Shown: one piece after another, positions 35,377-44,230 of the stretch | Numbering within the stretch: position 1 is the first letter of the stretch | How the letters are laid out: every line of letters starts with the position of its first letter | Source of the DNA: JAFDVL01 sp031409955 | Lineage (GTDB): Bacteria > Acidobacteriota > Blastocatellia > RBC074 | DNA length: 64,000 bases | Assembly (NCBI GenBank): GCA_031409955.1 | Contig: JANNYF010000301.1 | Location: 1 to 64,000 of the forward strand | Direction: 5' to 3' | Position numbers and translations under genes: made by a program | The notes under the pieces: model-generated | What the model saw: the letters and a program-made list of their open reading frames with translations, nothing else | Databases searched by the model: none | What the model was told of the DNA's origin: nothing

Positions 35377-35852
35377 TCCTACGCGCTTTCCTCATTTGTC
35401 TTTGCAGTGGAATGTTGCTGACCAGCGGTGGCAACGCGCAAGAAAACCCGATCAAATGGTCTCTCGCGGTCAAGTCCAACGCCCACAAGGCAGGCGATAA
35501 ATTCACCGCGCAACTGACCGCGCAGATTGCAGCAGGCTGGCATTTGTACGCGCTGGAAGAAGTTCCCAATGGCCCGCGCCCCACGCGTATCACGCTTGCG
35601 ACAGGACAACCGTTTGCGCTTTCCGGCGACATCGCACCGCCCAAGCCAATCACAAAATTCGATGAAAACTTCGGCGTCGAAACGCAGTTTTACGAAGACG
35701 CTGTGACGTTCGCGCTGCCCATCAAAATCGCGTCTAAAGCAAAACCCGGCAAGACAAAACTGGTCGTGCAATCGCGCTATCAGGTCTGCAACGAACAACT
35801 GTGTCTGCCGCCCAAAACGGTCAAAGTCGAAGCGGTGGTCGCAATCAAATAA
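35373..35852 (+). CDS. Stand-alone DsbD N-terminal (alpha) domain protein
   Basis: A 159-residue exported protein: signal peptide MILRAFLICLCSGMLLTSGG, cleaved near GNAQ, then one immunoglobulin-like DsbD-alpha domain with AAGWHLYALEE and the Cys pair in RYQVCNEQLCLPPK. In DsbD this domain passes electrons to periplasmic partners. Here the membrane and thioredoxin domains are missing and no partner is adjacent. It overlaps the NAGS stop by four bases, so it appears coupled to arginine genes. Confidence 0.87.
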   Translation: MILRAFLICLCSGMLLTSGGNAQENPIKWSLAVKSNAHKAGDKFTAQLTAQIAAGWHLYALEEVPNGPRPTRITLATGQPFALSGDIAPPKPITKFDENFGVETQFYEDAVTFALPIKIASKAKPGKTKLVVQSRYQVCNEQLCLPPKTVKVEAVVAIK

Positions 35853-35868
35853 CGGCTGTTTACTGACA

Positions 35869-35956
35869 CCTGATCCCTGACACCTGATTCCTGACCACAA
35901 AATAAGGTATTGCGTCTTCTGCTTTTGTGGTCAGGAATCAGGTGTCAGGGATCAGG
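35869..35956. repeat. Inverted repeat with 34-bp perfect arms before argJ
   Basis: The arm 35869-35902 (CCTGATCCCTGACACCTGAT...GACCACAAAA) is exactly complementary to 35923-35956, with a 20-base loop. Words CTGATCC, CTGACAC and CTGATTC repeat within each arm. It is the most perfect element in the window, consistent with recent origin or conservation, and is related to 18591-18692. Confidence 0.93.
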
Positions 35957-36059
35957 AAGAGTGCGTGGCAACATTTACAGACCACGCGCAATTCACTACA
36001 CTGCGCATTTCCGAACATCGCGTTCCCAGAATCGAACACCAGAAGAGGATTATTCAGTC

Positions 36060-37307
36060 TTGGCTAAAACTTCAACTTCCAATCTCCAATCTCCAATTTC
36101 AAATTCCAAATCTCCCCTCCCCTTGCCCAAAGGATTCCTGACTGCGACCACGCGTTGCGGCCTGAAAAAAGCGGGCGAAGATTTGGCGCTCATCGTTTCC
36201 GAAACGCCTGCCGTCGCCGCCGCTGTCTTCACGCAAAACCTCGTCATCGCCGCGCCGGTATTGGTTTCGCGCCAGCATTTACGGCACAAAACGCATCGCG
36301 CGATTGTCGTCAATTCCGGCTGTGCCAATGCCGTGACGGGCGCAGAAGGTTTGGCGAACACACAACGAACCGCGCAATTATTAGCGGAGTTCTTTAGCTG
36401 TGATCCAGGCGAAATCCTGGTCTGCTCGACCGGCGTGATTGGCGTGCAACTCCAGATGGAAAAGCTGGAAGCGGGATTGAAAGAAGCCACCGCCAAACTT
36501 TCACGCGAGAACGGCACAGCAATTGCCAATCTAGCCAGCGCGATTATGACGACGGACACGCGCCCCAAACAAGCTTCGCGCTCTTTCACCTTGGGCGGCA
36601 AACGCGTCACGATTTCCGGCGTTGCCAAAGGCGCAGGGATGATCCATCCGAATATGGCGACGCTGCTGTCGTTCGTGATGACCGATGCGGCGATCAGCAA
36701 GAAAGCGTTGCAGGCAGCGCTCAAACACGCCGTGAATCAAAGCTTCAATCGCGTGACGATTGATGGCGACACCTCAACCAATGACACACTCGCCGCATTG
36801 GCGAATGGCGCAGCGGGCAATGTGTTGATTGCCAAAGCAGAAGGCGCGGAGTTTGAGCGCTTTACCAAAGGCTTGACCGATGTCTGCCGCGCGCTGGCGA
36901 TTGAAATCGCACGCGACGGCGAGGGGATGCGCAAGCTGATTACGATTCAAATCAAACGCGCACCCAATGAATCAATGGCGCATCGCATCGCCGAAACAAT
37001 TGCCACCTCGCCGCTGGTCAAAACGGCGATGGCGGGAGAAGATGCGAATTGGGGTCGCATTCTGGCAGCAGCGGGACGCGCAGGCGTCAAATTTGATGTC
37101 AGCAAAGTGAACATCAAATTGGGCAATTTATTTGTGGCTAAAAACGGGCGCGGCTTGCCGTTCGACGAAGCCAAAGCCCTCGCAATACTCAAGCATGATG
37201 CGGTCACGATCACGCTGGATTTGCAACAAGGCGAGGCCGAAGTCACCGAATGGACATGCGATTTGACAGAGGAGTATATTCGCATCAACGCGGATTACCG
37301 GACTTAA
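36060..37307 (+). CDS. argJ: Bifunctional ornithine acetyltransferase/N-acetylglutamate synthase
   Basis: Recycles the acetyl group from N-acetylornithine to glutamate (415 aa). The autocleavage and nucleophile site is Thr201 in KGAGMIHPNMATLLSF, splitting alpha and beta chains. VVNSGCANAVTG and the C-terminal EEYIRINADYRT are typical. The TTG at 36060 has AAGAGGA ten bases upstream; no ATG is available before the conserved LPKGFLTATT. Residues 5-20 (STSNLQSPISNSKSPLP) come from a CCAATCT-word repeat, so the N-terminus may be repeat-derived. Confidence 0.9.
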   Translation: MAKTSTSNLQSPISNSKSPLPLPKGFLTATTRCGLKKAGEDLALIVSETPAVAAAVFTQNLVIAAPVLVSRQHLRHKTHRAIVVNSGCANAVTGAEGLANTQRTAQLLAEFFSCDPGEILVCSTGVIGVQLQMEKLEAGLKEATAKLSRENGTAIANLASAIMTTDTRPKQASRSFTLGGKRVTISGVAKGAGMIHPNMATLLSFVMTDAAISKKALQAALKHAVNQSFNRVTIDGDTSTNDTLAALANGAAGNVLIAKAEGAEFERFTKGLTDVCRALAIEIARDGEGMRKLITIQIKRAPNESMAHRIAETIATSPLVKTAMAGEDANWGRILAAAGRAGVKFDVSKVNIKLGNLFVAKNGRGLPFDEAKALAILKHDAVTITLDLQQGEAEVTEWTCDLTEEYIRINADYRT

Positions 37308-37309
37308 TC

Positions 37310-37401
37310 GGTGGTCAGTGGTCGGTGGTGGGTGGTCGGTAGCGAGTTGTTTCGAGCCTGCTACCAACCACTGACCACCAGCCACCGACTACCGGCCACC
37401 A
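37310..37401. repeat. TGGTCGG-word inverted repeat after argJ
   Basis: GGTGGTCAGTGGTCGGTGGT (from 37310) with further TGGTCGGTAG is opposed by CTACCAACCACTGACCACCA and CCACCGACTACCGGCCACC. It starts three bases after the argJ stop. A single-armed copy lies inside the CHAT gene at 56078-56114. Confidence 0.85.
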
Positions 37402-37494
37402 ACAAATTTTCTGCAACCATCCGCCAAACGACTTCGTAAGGAAGGAATTACAAACTGACGAGGAAGTTCGACTTAAACAGTTTTCGGAGAAAGT

Positions 37495-39270
37495 ATGCTT
37501 CAACGAGATCGGAATTATTTTTCTTTACCCACTATTATTTTTGCCTGCGCGTTTTGTGTTCTGAGCGGCTCTGCACAAACGCCCATTCCGTCCGACACAC
37601 CACCGCAAGGAGCCATCCAATCTCCCCAGATCAAACCGCGCCCCATCCCGGATCGAATGGTGGGCGTAGACCCCAGCAAGATGGTCAGATGGACTTTGCG
37701 CGATGCGATTGTGAGCGCGTTGGAAGGTAATGTGGATATTCAATTGGAGCGCGAAAACGTGCGGCTGGCAGAATATGATTTGTTGGGTGCGCGCGCCGTC
37801 TATGATCCATCCTTCACCTCCTCGCTCACGTTTGCGCCCCAACGATTCCCCAACACGTTCGCCTTTAGCGGGACGTCCGATACGGCGATCATCACGAACA
37901 CACTGCGGGCTGATTTTGGGATGAGGCGCTTGATTGAACGAAGCGGCGGCGTACTTGATTTCAACTTCAACAACAGCAAAGTGACGGGCAACCGGAATCA
38001 ATTGAGTCCGCAATTTGGCCCACAACTCGGCGTCAGCTTCACACAACCCTTGAAGCGAAATTTCAAAGTAGACTTCAATCGGCGGCAAATCCAGATTGCG
38101 AAAAAACAATTGGATTTGTCCGATGCGACCTTTCGACAACGCGCCATCGAAATCATTTCGCGGGTGCAAGCCGCTTACTGGGATTTAGCCTTTGCCCTCC
38201 GCGATGAAGAAATTCAACGCGAGGCCGTAAAATTGGCCGAAACCCAATTGACCAACAATCAACGGCAGGTCGAAATCGGGACGTTAGCGCCGATTGATGT
38301 GGTGTCGGCGGCGACCTCCGTCGAGTCGCGTCGGATTCAAGTGTTTCAAGCTATGAGCGCGGTCTCACAAGCCGAAAACACGCTCAAACAATTGGTGGTG
38401 GACAGCCCCGACTCAACTCTCTGGCAGGCGAAGATCACGCCCACCGAATCGTTTGATATTCAACCAATGGCACTCCCCTTGGAGGATGCGTTGCGCCTGG
38501 CGCGCGACAATCGCCCGGAACTCAAACAATTGGCGTTACAAAAAGAAATCAACGCGACCAACATAGATTTCTTCCGCAACCAGGCCAAACCCCAGATTGA
38601 TTTTGTCGCCAGCTATAACACCAACGGCACTGGCGGAACGCCCATCGTGGCCGGCAACATACAACCCATTTGCAGTCCGCTGACCATCGCCGGACAACCA
38701 AAATGTGTCTCCGTAGTTCCTGTAGATGATGGCAAGGGAAGTTTCATACCAGGCGTTAGAATCACCGATTATGGGACGCGTCAGGTCGTCGCAGGCGATT
38801 TTGTGGGCGGTTATGGACAAGCGCTCCGCAACCTGTTCACCAACAAATATCACACCATCAGCTTCGGCGTGAATATCAACATCCCCTGGAAAAACAAGCT
38901 GGCTGAAGCGAATTTAGGCCGTTCGAAAGAGGATTCTAAACGGATTGATTTGCAAACCCGTCGCCAGATTCAAGACATTGAAACCCAAATCCGCAACGAC
39001 ATTCAATCTATTGATTTTGCCAAGATGCGAGTCGAAGCCGCCCGCGCCGCCGAAGAATTCGCCAAGCAGCAATTGGCCGGCGAGGAGAAACGCTTCTCGG
39101 CGGGGTTGTCTACCACCTTCCTCGTACTGCAACGACAAAACGATTATTCCATTGCCAGAGGAAGCACGCTGCGCGCGTTGACCGATTACAACAAACTCGT
39201 CGCCCAGTTGCAGCGTGACATTGGCACGACTCTTTCCACCAACAACATCGAAGTCAAATCCGAGAAGTGA
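37495..39270 (+). CDS. TolC-like outer-membrane efflux protein
   Basis: A 591-residue outer-membrane factor. A signal peptide (cut near GSAQ) and Pro-rich spacer precede the two TolC repeats, each with long helices (for example VQAAYWDLAFALRDEEIQRE and the final IQSIDFAKMRVEAARAAEEF) separated by beta strands. It would form the trimeric exit duct of a tripartite efflux or secretion pump. No membrane-fusion or RND/ABC gene is adjacent. GGAGA lies close before the ATG at 37495. Confidence 0.9.
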   Translation: MLQRDRNYFSLPTIIFACAFCVLSGSAQTPIPSDTPPQGAIQSPQIKPRPIPDRMVGVDPSKMVRWTLRDAIVSALEGNVDIQLERENVRLAEYDLLGARAVYDPSFTSSLTFAPQRFPNTFAFSGTSDTAIITNTLRADFGMRRLIERSGGVLDFNFNNSKVTGNRNQLSPQFGPQLGVSFTQPLKRNFKVDFNRRQIQIAKKQLDLSDATFRQRAIEIISRVQAAYWDLAFALRDEEIQREAVKLAETQLTNNQRQVEIGTLAPIDVVSAATSVESRRIQVFQAMSAVSQAENTLKQLVVDSPDSTLWQAKITPTESFDIQPMALPLEDALRLARDNRPELKQLALQKEINATNIDFFRNQAKPQIDFVASYNTNGTGGTPIVAGNIQPICSPLTIAGQPKCVSVVPVDDGKGSFIPGVRITDYGTRQVVAGDFVGGYGQALRNLFTNKYHTISFGVNINIPWKNKLAEANLGRSKEDSKRIDLQTRRQIQDIETQIRNDIQSIDFAKMRVEAARAAEEFAKQQLAGEEKRFSAGLSTTFLVLQRQNDYSIARGSTLRALTDYNKLVAQLQRDIGTTLSTNNIEVKSEK

Positions 39271-39344
39271 AAAGAGAGAGGGGATGGGGAGAAAGAGCGG
39301 TGAAGCGACGTCATCCCTCCTTCCCCCCATCCCCTTCTCTCTTT
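39271..39344. repeat. Inverted repeat GAGAGGGGATGGGG after the TolC gene
   Basis: AAAGAGAGAGGGGATGGGGA (39271-39290) mirrors CCCCCCATCCCCTTCTCTCT ending near 39344, with one bulged base. It is directly after the TolC stop codon. Confidence 0.78.
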
Positions 39345-39394
39345 TCCCCCATTCCCTCGTTTCGTGTGTACCAGCCCCTTCAGGTTATTCAGTT

Positions 39395-40006
39395 GTGCAA
39401 GAAATTCTGATTGCAGAAGACAGCGCCGTTACTCGTCATTTGTTGGAATCACATCTGACCAGTTGGGGATACAAGGTTCTAACGACGGAAAATGGGGTGG
39501 AGGCTTGGGAACGGTTACAGCAGGAAGCTGCGCCGCGCCTCGCTATTCTGGATTGGATGATGCCGGAAATGAGCGGTGTCGAAGTGATTCACCAGGTTCG
39601 CGCGCAACGCCATCGCTCTTACACCTATATCATTTTGCTGACGGGCAATACGACCCGCGAAGACTTGGCCGCCGGGTTTGCCGCCGGTGCGGACGATTAC
39701 ATTTTCAAGCCCTTCGATGAAACCGTGCTCCATGCCCGTATCAACGCGGGCGAGCGGATTCTCCATCTCGAACAAACCCTCGCCCATAAAATCACAGAAC
39801 TCGAATTGGCGCTCACACAAGTCAAACAACTCAAAGAACTCTTGCCGATTTGCATGTTTTGCAAGAAAATCCGAGATGATCATGATTACTGGCATCAGAT
39901 CGAAGTATATTTGCACCAGCACACCGGGACGGATTTCAGTCATGGCATTTGCCCTGATTGCTTTTCCAGACGACACGAGTTGTTTCACTCTGCACAAAAC
40001 CTATGA
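39395..40006 (+). CDS. Response regulator with C-terminal CxxC...CxxC tail
   Basis: A 203-residue protein. Residues 1-120 form a receiver domain with acidic pocket Glu8-Asp9, phospho-acceptor Asp53 in AILDWMMPEMSG, Thr83 and Lys105 in YIFKPFDE. A coiled coil follows (about 120-148). The tail (150-190) reads LPICMFCKKIRDD...SHGICPDCF with Cys153/156 and 186/189, a probable zinc site found at the ends of some sensor kinases. No DNA-binding or enzymatic output domain is present. The GTG at 39395 fits the receiver start; an upstream in-frame ORF overlaps the repeat. It overlaps the ATP-grasp gene by ATGA. Confidence 0.85.
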   Translation: MQEILIAEDSAVTRHLLESHLTSWGYKVLTTENGVEAWERLQQEAAPRLAILDWMMPEMSGVEVIHQVRAQRHRSYTYIILLTGNTTREDLAAGFAAGADDYIFKPFDETVLHARINAGERILHLEQTLAHKITELELALTQVKQLKELLPICMFCKKIRDDHDYWHQIEVYLHQHTGTDFSHGICPDCFSRRHELFHSAQNL

Positions 40007-41217
40007 ACCAGCGCCCCTTTACTGTTCTTTGTCTAGCAAGCTATGAAAAAGGTGAAGACCTTCTGCGAGAATGCAAACAACAAGGCTGTACCGTCATTCT
40101 CGTCACCATTGAAAAGCTCAAGGACTCGACCTTCTGGCCGCGTGAAAGCATTGACGAATTTTTTGTCATACCAGACCCCGATTTGACGAAGCAGCCCGAC
40201 ATTACCTACGCCATCAGCTACCTGGCTCGCTCGCGCAAAATTGATTGTCTGATTGCGCTCGACGAATTTGACATCGAGGTCGCCGCGACTTTGCGCGAAC
40301 ACTTGCGCATTCCGGGCATGGGCGACACGACCGCCCGCTATTTCCGCGACAAGTTAGCGATGCGTGTGCAGGCGAAAGATAGCGGCCTGCTCGTCCCCGA
40401 ATTTTCCCGCGTCGTGAATTACGATGAACTGCGCGAGTTTATGGAACGCGTGCCGCCGCCCTGGGTGCTCAAACCGCGCACCTCAGCTTCCGCCATCGGC
40501 ATCAAGAAGATTCGCGCATCGGAAGAACTGTGGCCTGCCCTTGATGCGCTCGGTGACGAGCAATCGTTTCACGTCTTGGAGCAATTCGTTCCCGGCGAAA
40601 TTTATCACGTGGATTCCATCGTCAGCGAAAATGAAGTCGTGTTTGCCAATGTGCAAAAATACGGCTCGCCGCCGCTGAACGTGATGCACGATGGCGGCAT
40701 TTTTACGAGCTACGGCGTGCCGCGCGGTTCTGCCGATGAAGTCGCGTTGCAAGCCGCCAATCGTGACATCATCAAAGCCTTCAAGATGGTGCGCGGCGTC
40801 ACACATGCCGAATTCATCAAAGGCCATTCCGACGGGAAATCTTACTTTCTCGAAATTGCGGCTCGCGTCGGTGGCGCATACATCAACGAAGTCGTCAAAG
40901 CGGCACGCGGCATCAATCTGTGGCGAGAATGGGCACGCGTCGAAATCACCCGACGCGGAAATGATGTCTATGAACTGCCCGCAGTGAAGCACGATTACGC
41001 GGGCATCATCATTTCGCTGGCGCGACAGGAACAGCCCGATTTGACGGGCTACAACGATCCTGAAATCGTGCTGCGCCTCGACAAAAAAAATCACGCCGGG
41101 ATCGTCGTCGCATCGCCTGATCCGGCGCGTGTGCAAGCCGTATTGGAAAGCTACACCGAACGGTTTTATCAAGACTTTCACGCCAGCGCTCCGCCGCCGG
41201 ACAAGCCAACCGCCTAA
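40003..41217 (+). CDS. ATP-grasp enzyme, substrate unknown
   Basis: A 404-residue ATP-grasp ligase of the carboxylate-amine type. The N-terminal preATP-grasp part starts RPFTVLCLASYEKGEDLL. ATP-binding elements include WVLKPRTSASAIGIKKI and HVLEQFVPGEIYHVDSI; the metal-binding region is FLEIAARVGGAYINEVV. These enzymes join a carboxylate to an amine or thiol through an acyl-phosphate. Start ATG at 40003 overlaps the regulator stop, so the two are coupled; the pairing of a receiver protein with a ligase is unusual. Confidence 0.85.
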   Translation: MNQRPFTVLCLASYEKGEDLLRECKQQGCTVILVTIEKLKDSTFWPRESIDEFFVIPDPDLTKQPDITYAISYLARSRKIDCLIALDEFDIEVAATLREHLRIPGMGDTTARYFRDKLAMRVQAKDSGLLVPEFSRVVNYDELREFMERVPPPWVLKPRTSASAIGIKKIRASEELWPALDALGDEQSFHVLEQFVPGEIYHVDSIVSENEVVFANVQKYGSPPLNVMHDGGIFTSYGVPRGSADEVALQAANRDIIKAFKMVRGVTHAEFIKGHSDGKSYFLEIAARVGGAYINEVVKAARGINLWREWARVEITRRGNDVYELPAVKHDYAGIIISLARQEQPDLTGYNDPEIVLRLDKKNHAGIVVASPDPARVQAVLESYTERFYQDFHASAPPPDKPTA

Positions 41218-41238
41218 AGGTAGTGGCTTTTGCAACCA

Positions 41239-41259
41239 CGCAAGCTGTCCGTTTGCGCT
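41239..41259. repeat. Degenerate GCAAACTGTTAGTTTGC half-element at the kinase end
   Basis: CGCAAGCTGTCCGTTTGCGC matches the family arm at 7560-7580 with about four differences in 21. It overlaps the stop codon of the second kinase in the same register as the copy at 7470 overlaps the first kinase's stop. Confidence 0.65.
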
Positions 41260-44227
41260 ACCGTTTCACTTCCGCCGTCCAGTTCAAAATCACGCTGACG
41301 GGCGCGGGCTTTCCGACCAACGTTCCAATCAGGAATCGTTGCCCGTCCGGTGTCACGTCATACTCACTCGGATTACTAAAGAGTAGTGGCATCAAGTGTG
41401 TTTTGAATAAAGCAACAGGCGCACCTGCCACAAAGGTCGTGCCGCCTGTTTTCACCGGAACCGCCATCATCTGCCCGTCCGTGGCGACATAAAACAGTTC
41501 CTGCCCATCACGGCGCCAGCGAGGATAATTGCCACCCTGCGGAGAGACTCGCACCTTATTGCCGCCCAACTTGCCGTCCGCAGTGAACGATTGCACATAG
41601 ATTTCATAGCTGCCCGATTCATCCGAGACATAAGCCAGCCAGTGCCCATCAGGAGAAAACTGTCCCTGGGATTCAGCGAACTCGGTAGCCAGTAGCGTGT
41701 AATACTGACGATCACCAAAGAGCGGCAGACACCAAATGTCAGAGCGATTCTTTTGTGAGGGATAGTTGTAAACGATGAACCGTCCATCCGGCGACCAATC
41801 CGTGGTACGAGCGGGACGATCCATTAACCGTTCTTCTGTTCCCGTACCGCTTGCCGCTGTTTTGAAAAGGCCACTTCTTTCTATAGTGGGCGCACCTCTA
41901 AAATGGGCTATCTGGCTGCCATCTGGCGACCAGATCGGACATTGATCATACTCAGGATTCGTCGTTAGCCGGAGGGGAAGATTACGCGCCAGATCAATCA
42001 CCCAGATGTCATCATTGCGCACCTGTGGGTCGCTGCGAAAGAGGGCAACTTTTTTTCCGTCGGGCGAGAGGCGCAGACTATGCCCGTTCGTCACATTGCT
42101 GGGCGGGCCGACGACACCACGTTGATTGCCCTCACGATCAAACCAGACAAGCTGATAAGGCGGTCGCCGATCTCCTTGCCAGGTCAGCACCCCATTCGTC
42201 GAGACAGAAAAGGAAACGCCAATGAAAAGTGCATTGTTATTCGATTGGGTCAGGGGAACGGCCTCGCCCTTTACTTCCAGTCGCTCAGCATCAAAAGCCT
42301 GCGCCATTAACGCCCCATTGCGCACAAAGACCAACCAACCGGGCGGCGCATACAAGGCAGGCCCGCCATCGGCCAGCACTTGTTTCACCTCGGTGGAATC
42401 CAGGGAACCAACGAAAATCTTCTGCTCGCTCTCCTTGTCAATGAGGCGATAGAGAAAATGGCGGCCATCAGGCAGGAAAGAGGGGTTCAGGTGTGTTGGA
42501 ATGTACGGTAGGTGCTGCTTAAAATCCAACGGCACTTTCTGTGGCTGACCACCTGTGTCGGGGATTTGGAACAAATCACTGCTGGAAGCAGGCTGAAAAA
42601 GGATGACGCCCGTATGGCTCCAGGCTGCGCCGTGAAATCTGACCGCATCGGTGAGTTCCTGTGGACGACCGCCGTTCAAATCAAGTCGCCGCAGCTTCCC
42701 TTTGGAAGCGAAGCCAATTGAGCGACTATCTGGCGACCAGAAAGGATTCATTGGGTCTTCGGTGCCGGGGAGCAATTGCGCGTCTGAGGCGTTGAGCGAA
42801 CGTACCCAAAGTTGTCGTTTGCCATCGGCGGAGCGGCCCGTAAAGAGCAGTTTCTGTCCATCGGGTGAGACGATGACAGAATCCCATGACGCATTGTCAA
42901 AGGTCAGATTCTCCGGCGGCACAAACGCCAGCCGCGCCGCTCGTGGTTCTATTGCCGAACGCTTATAGAAATACGCCAAACTCATCACGAGCAACGCCAA
43001 GCCCAACACACTTGCGGCAAGCATCCAGCCACGATCCCGCCAGCCGCTGCGCTTCATAGACGTTGTGTTGTTGAGCGCGGGGACAACTGCCGTGCGATTC
43101 GTACCCGACGTGCTGGGCGTGGACAACGCTTCGAGCGCAAAGCCCAGATCGTGTGCCGAGTGAAAGCGGCGTTCCGGCTTTTTCTCTAAACAACGGCGCA
43201 CGATTTTTTCCAGAGCAGGCGAAATCCTGGCGTTGATTTCGCTCAATTCGGGCGGGTCTTTCTTGAGGATGGCATTCATCACTTCGACATACGAATCGCC
43301 CGTGAAGGCGCGCTTGCCACTCAACATTTCAAAGAGAATCAGACCGAACGAAAAGATGTCGGAACGATGGTCTACGGTTTCGCCAAGTACCTGTTCAGGC
43401 GACATATACGCGACCGTGCCCATCACTGTCCCCGGATTGGTAAGTTGTTTTTGAGTAGGGACATCCGAACCCGCCGAGACATGGCGGGGCGGTCGCAGCT
43501 TGGCTAAACCAAAGTCCAAAATCTTGAGGCGTCCATCCTTTGTGACGAACAAATTCTCCGGCTTCAGATCACGATGCACGATACCGCTGGCGTGCGCCGC
43601 TGCCAGCCCCTCCGCAATCTGTTGCGCATACTCAACCGCCAGCCGTGGCGATAAGGCCCCGTGTTGCAACGGCGCACGCAGTTCCTCACCCACCAGCAAT
43701 TCCATCACGATGTACGGCGTACCTTCGTGCGAACCAAAATCATACGCCGTCAAAATGTTCGGATGATTGAGCGCCCCAACGGCGCGGGCTTCCTGCTCAA
43801 AACGACGCAACCGCGCAGGGTCGCTGATATAGGAAGCAGGCAGAACTTTGATCGCAACCTCGCGGTGCAAGTGGGTGTCGGTGGCACGCCAGACTTCGCC
43901 CATCCCGCCTGCGCCCAGATGCGCGAGCAATTGGTAATGCCCCAGCATTCGCCCCACCATCGTTCCGGCTTTTTCTGCAACGAGTAGCTCCGTCGCAAGC
44001 AGCGCCGGGAGATCGTCAAACGAGTCTTCCGCTTCTGCTTTGGCAAGCAGCGCTTCCACTTCCTCGCGCAAAGTTTCCTCGCCCGTACAGGCTTCCGCCA
44101 GAAACGCCCCGCGTTGGTTCGGCTCGCGTTCCAGCGCAGTATAAAACAGCTTTTCGATGTGTTGCCAGCGTTCCGGCGTCATGGCTTGCTCCATGACAAG
44201 CGTCGCGGCTTCGTCGTTCTCGTGCAT
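41258..44227 (-). CDS. Serine/threonine protein kinase with TolB-like propeller (sigma-factor partner)
   Basis: A 989-residue paralogue of the kinase at 4784. Residues 1-90 are a helical extension (MTPERWQHIEKLFYTALERE) typical of kinases paired with TIGR02999 sigma factors. The kinase domain has GAGGMG, Lys127 in VAIK, Asp220 in HRDLKPEN and DFG at 238-240. A transmembrane helix at about 401-421 is followed by PD40 propeller blades (SPDGQKLLFTG, SPDSRSIGFA, SPDGSQIAHF, SPDGHWLAYV). It starts three bases after the sigma factor stop: probably the sigma factor's regulator or target. Confidence 0.93.
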   Translation of the reverse strand: MHENDEAATLVMEQAMTPERWQHIEKLFYTALEREPNQRGAFLAEACTGEETLREEVEALLAKAEAEDSFDDLPALLATELLVAEKAGTMVGRMLGHYQLLAHLGAGGMGEVWRATDTHLHREVAIKVLPASYISDPARLRRFEQEARAVGALNHPNILTAYDFGSHEGTPYIVMELLVGEELRAPLQHGALSPRLAVEYAQQIAEGLAAAHASGIVHRDLKPENLFVTKDGRLKILDFGLAKLRPPRHVSAGSDVPTQKQLTNPGTVMGTVAYMSPEQVLGETVDHRSDIFSFGLILFEMLSGKRAFTGDSYVEVMNAILKKDPPELSEINARISPALEKIVRRCLEKKPERRFHSAHDLGFALEALSTPSTSGTNRTAVVPALNNTTSMKRSGWRDRGWMLAASVLGLALLVMSLAYFYKRSAIEPRAARLAFVPPENLTFDNASWDSVIVSPDGQKLLFTGRSADGKRQLWVRSLNASDAQLLPGTEDPMNPFWSPDSRSIGFASKGKLRRLDLNGGRPQELTDAVRFHGAAWSHTGVILFQPASSSDLFQIPDTGGQPQKVPLDFKQHLPYIPTHLNPSFLPDGRHFLYRLIDKESEQKIFVGSLDSTEVKQVLADGGPALYAPPGWLVFVRNGALMAQAFDAERLEVKGEAVPLTQSNNNALFIGVSFSVSTNGVLTWQGDRRPPYQLVWFDREGNQRGVVGPPSNVTNGHSLRLSPDGKKVALFRSDPQVRNDDIWVIDLARNLPLRLTTNPEYDQCPIWSPDGSQIAHFRGAPTIERSGLFKTAASGTGTEERLMDRPARTTDWSPDGRFIVYNYPSQKNRSDIWCLPLFGDRQYYTLLATEFAESQGQFSPDGHWLAYVSDESGSYEIYVQSFTADGKLGGNKVRVSPQGGNYPRWRRDGQELFYVATDGQMMAVPVKTGGTTFVAGAPVALFKTHLMPLLFSNPSEYDVTPDGQRFLIGTLVGKPAPVSVILNWTAEVKR

Positions 44228-44230
44228 TCG

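Noticed and set aside
37310..37401. Possible CRISPR-like array from short repeated words
   Set aside because: The words are tandem and mirrored, without regular unique spacers or cas genes.
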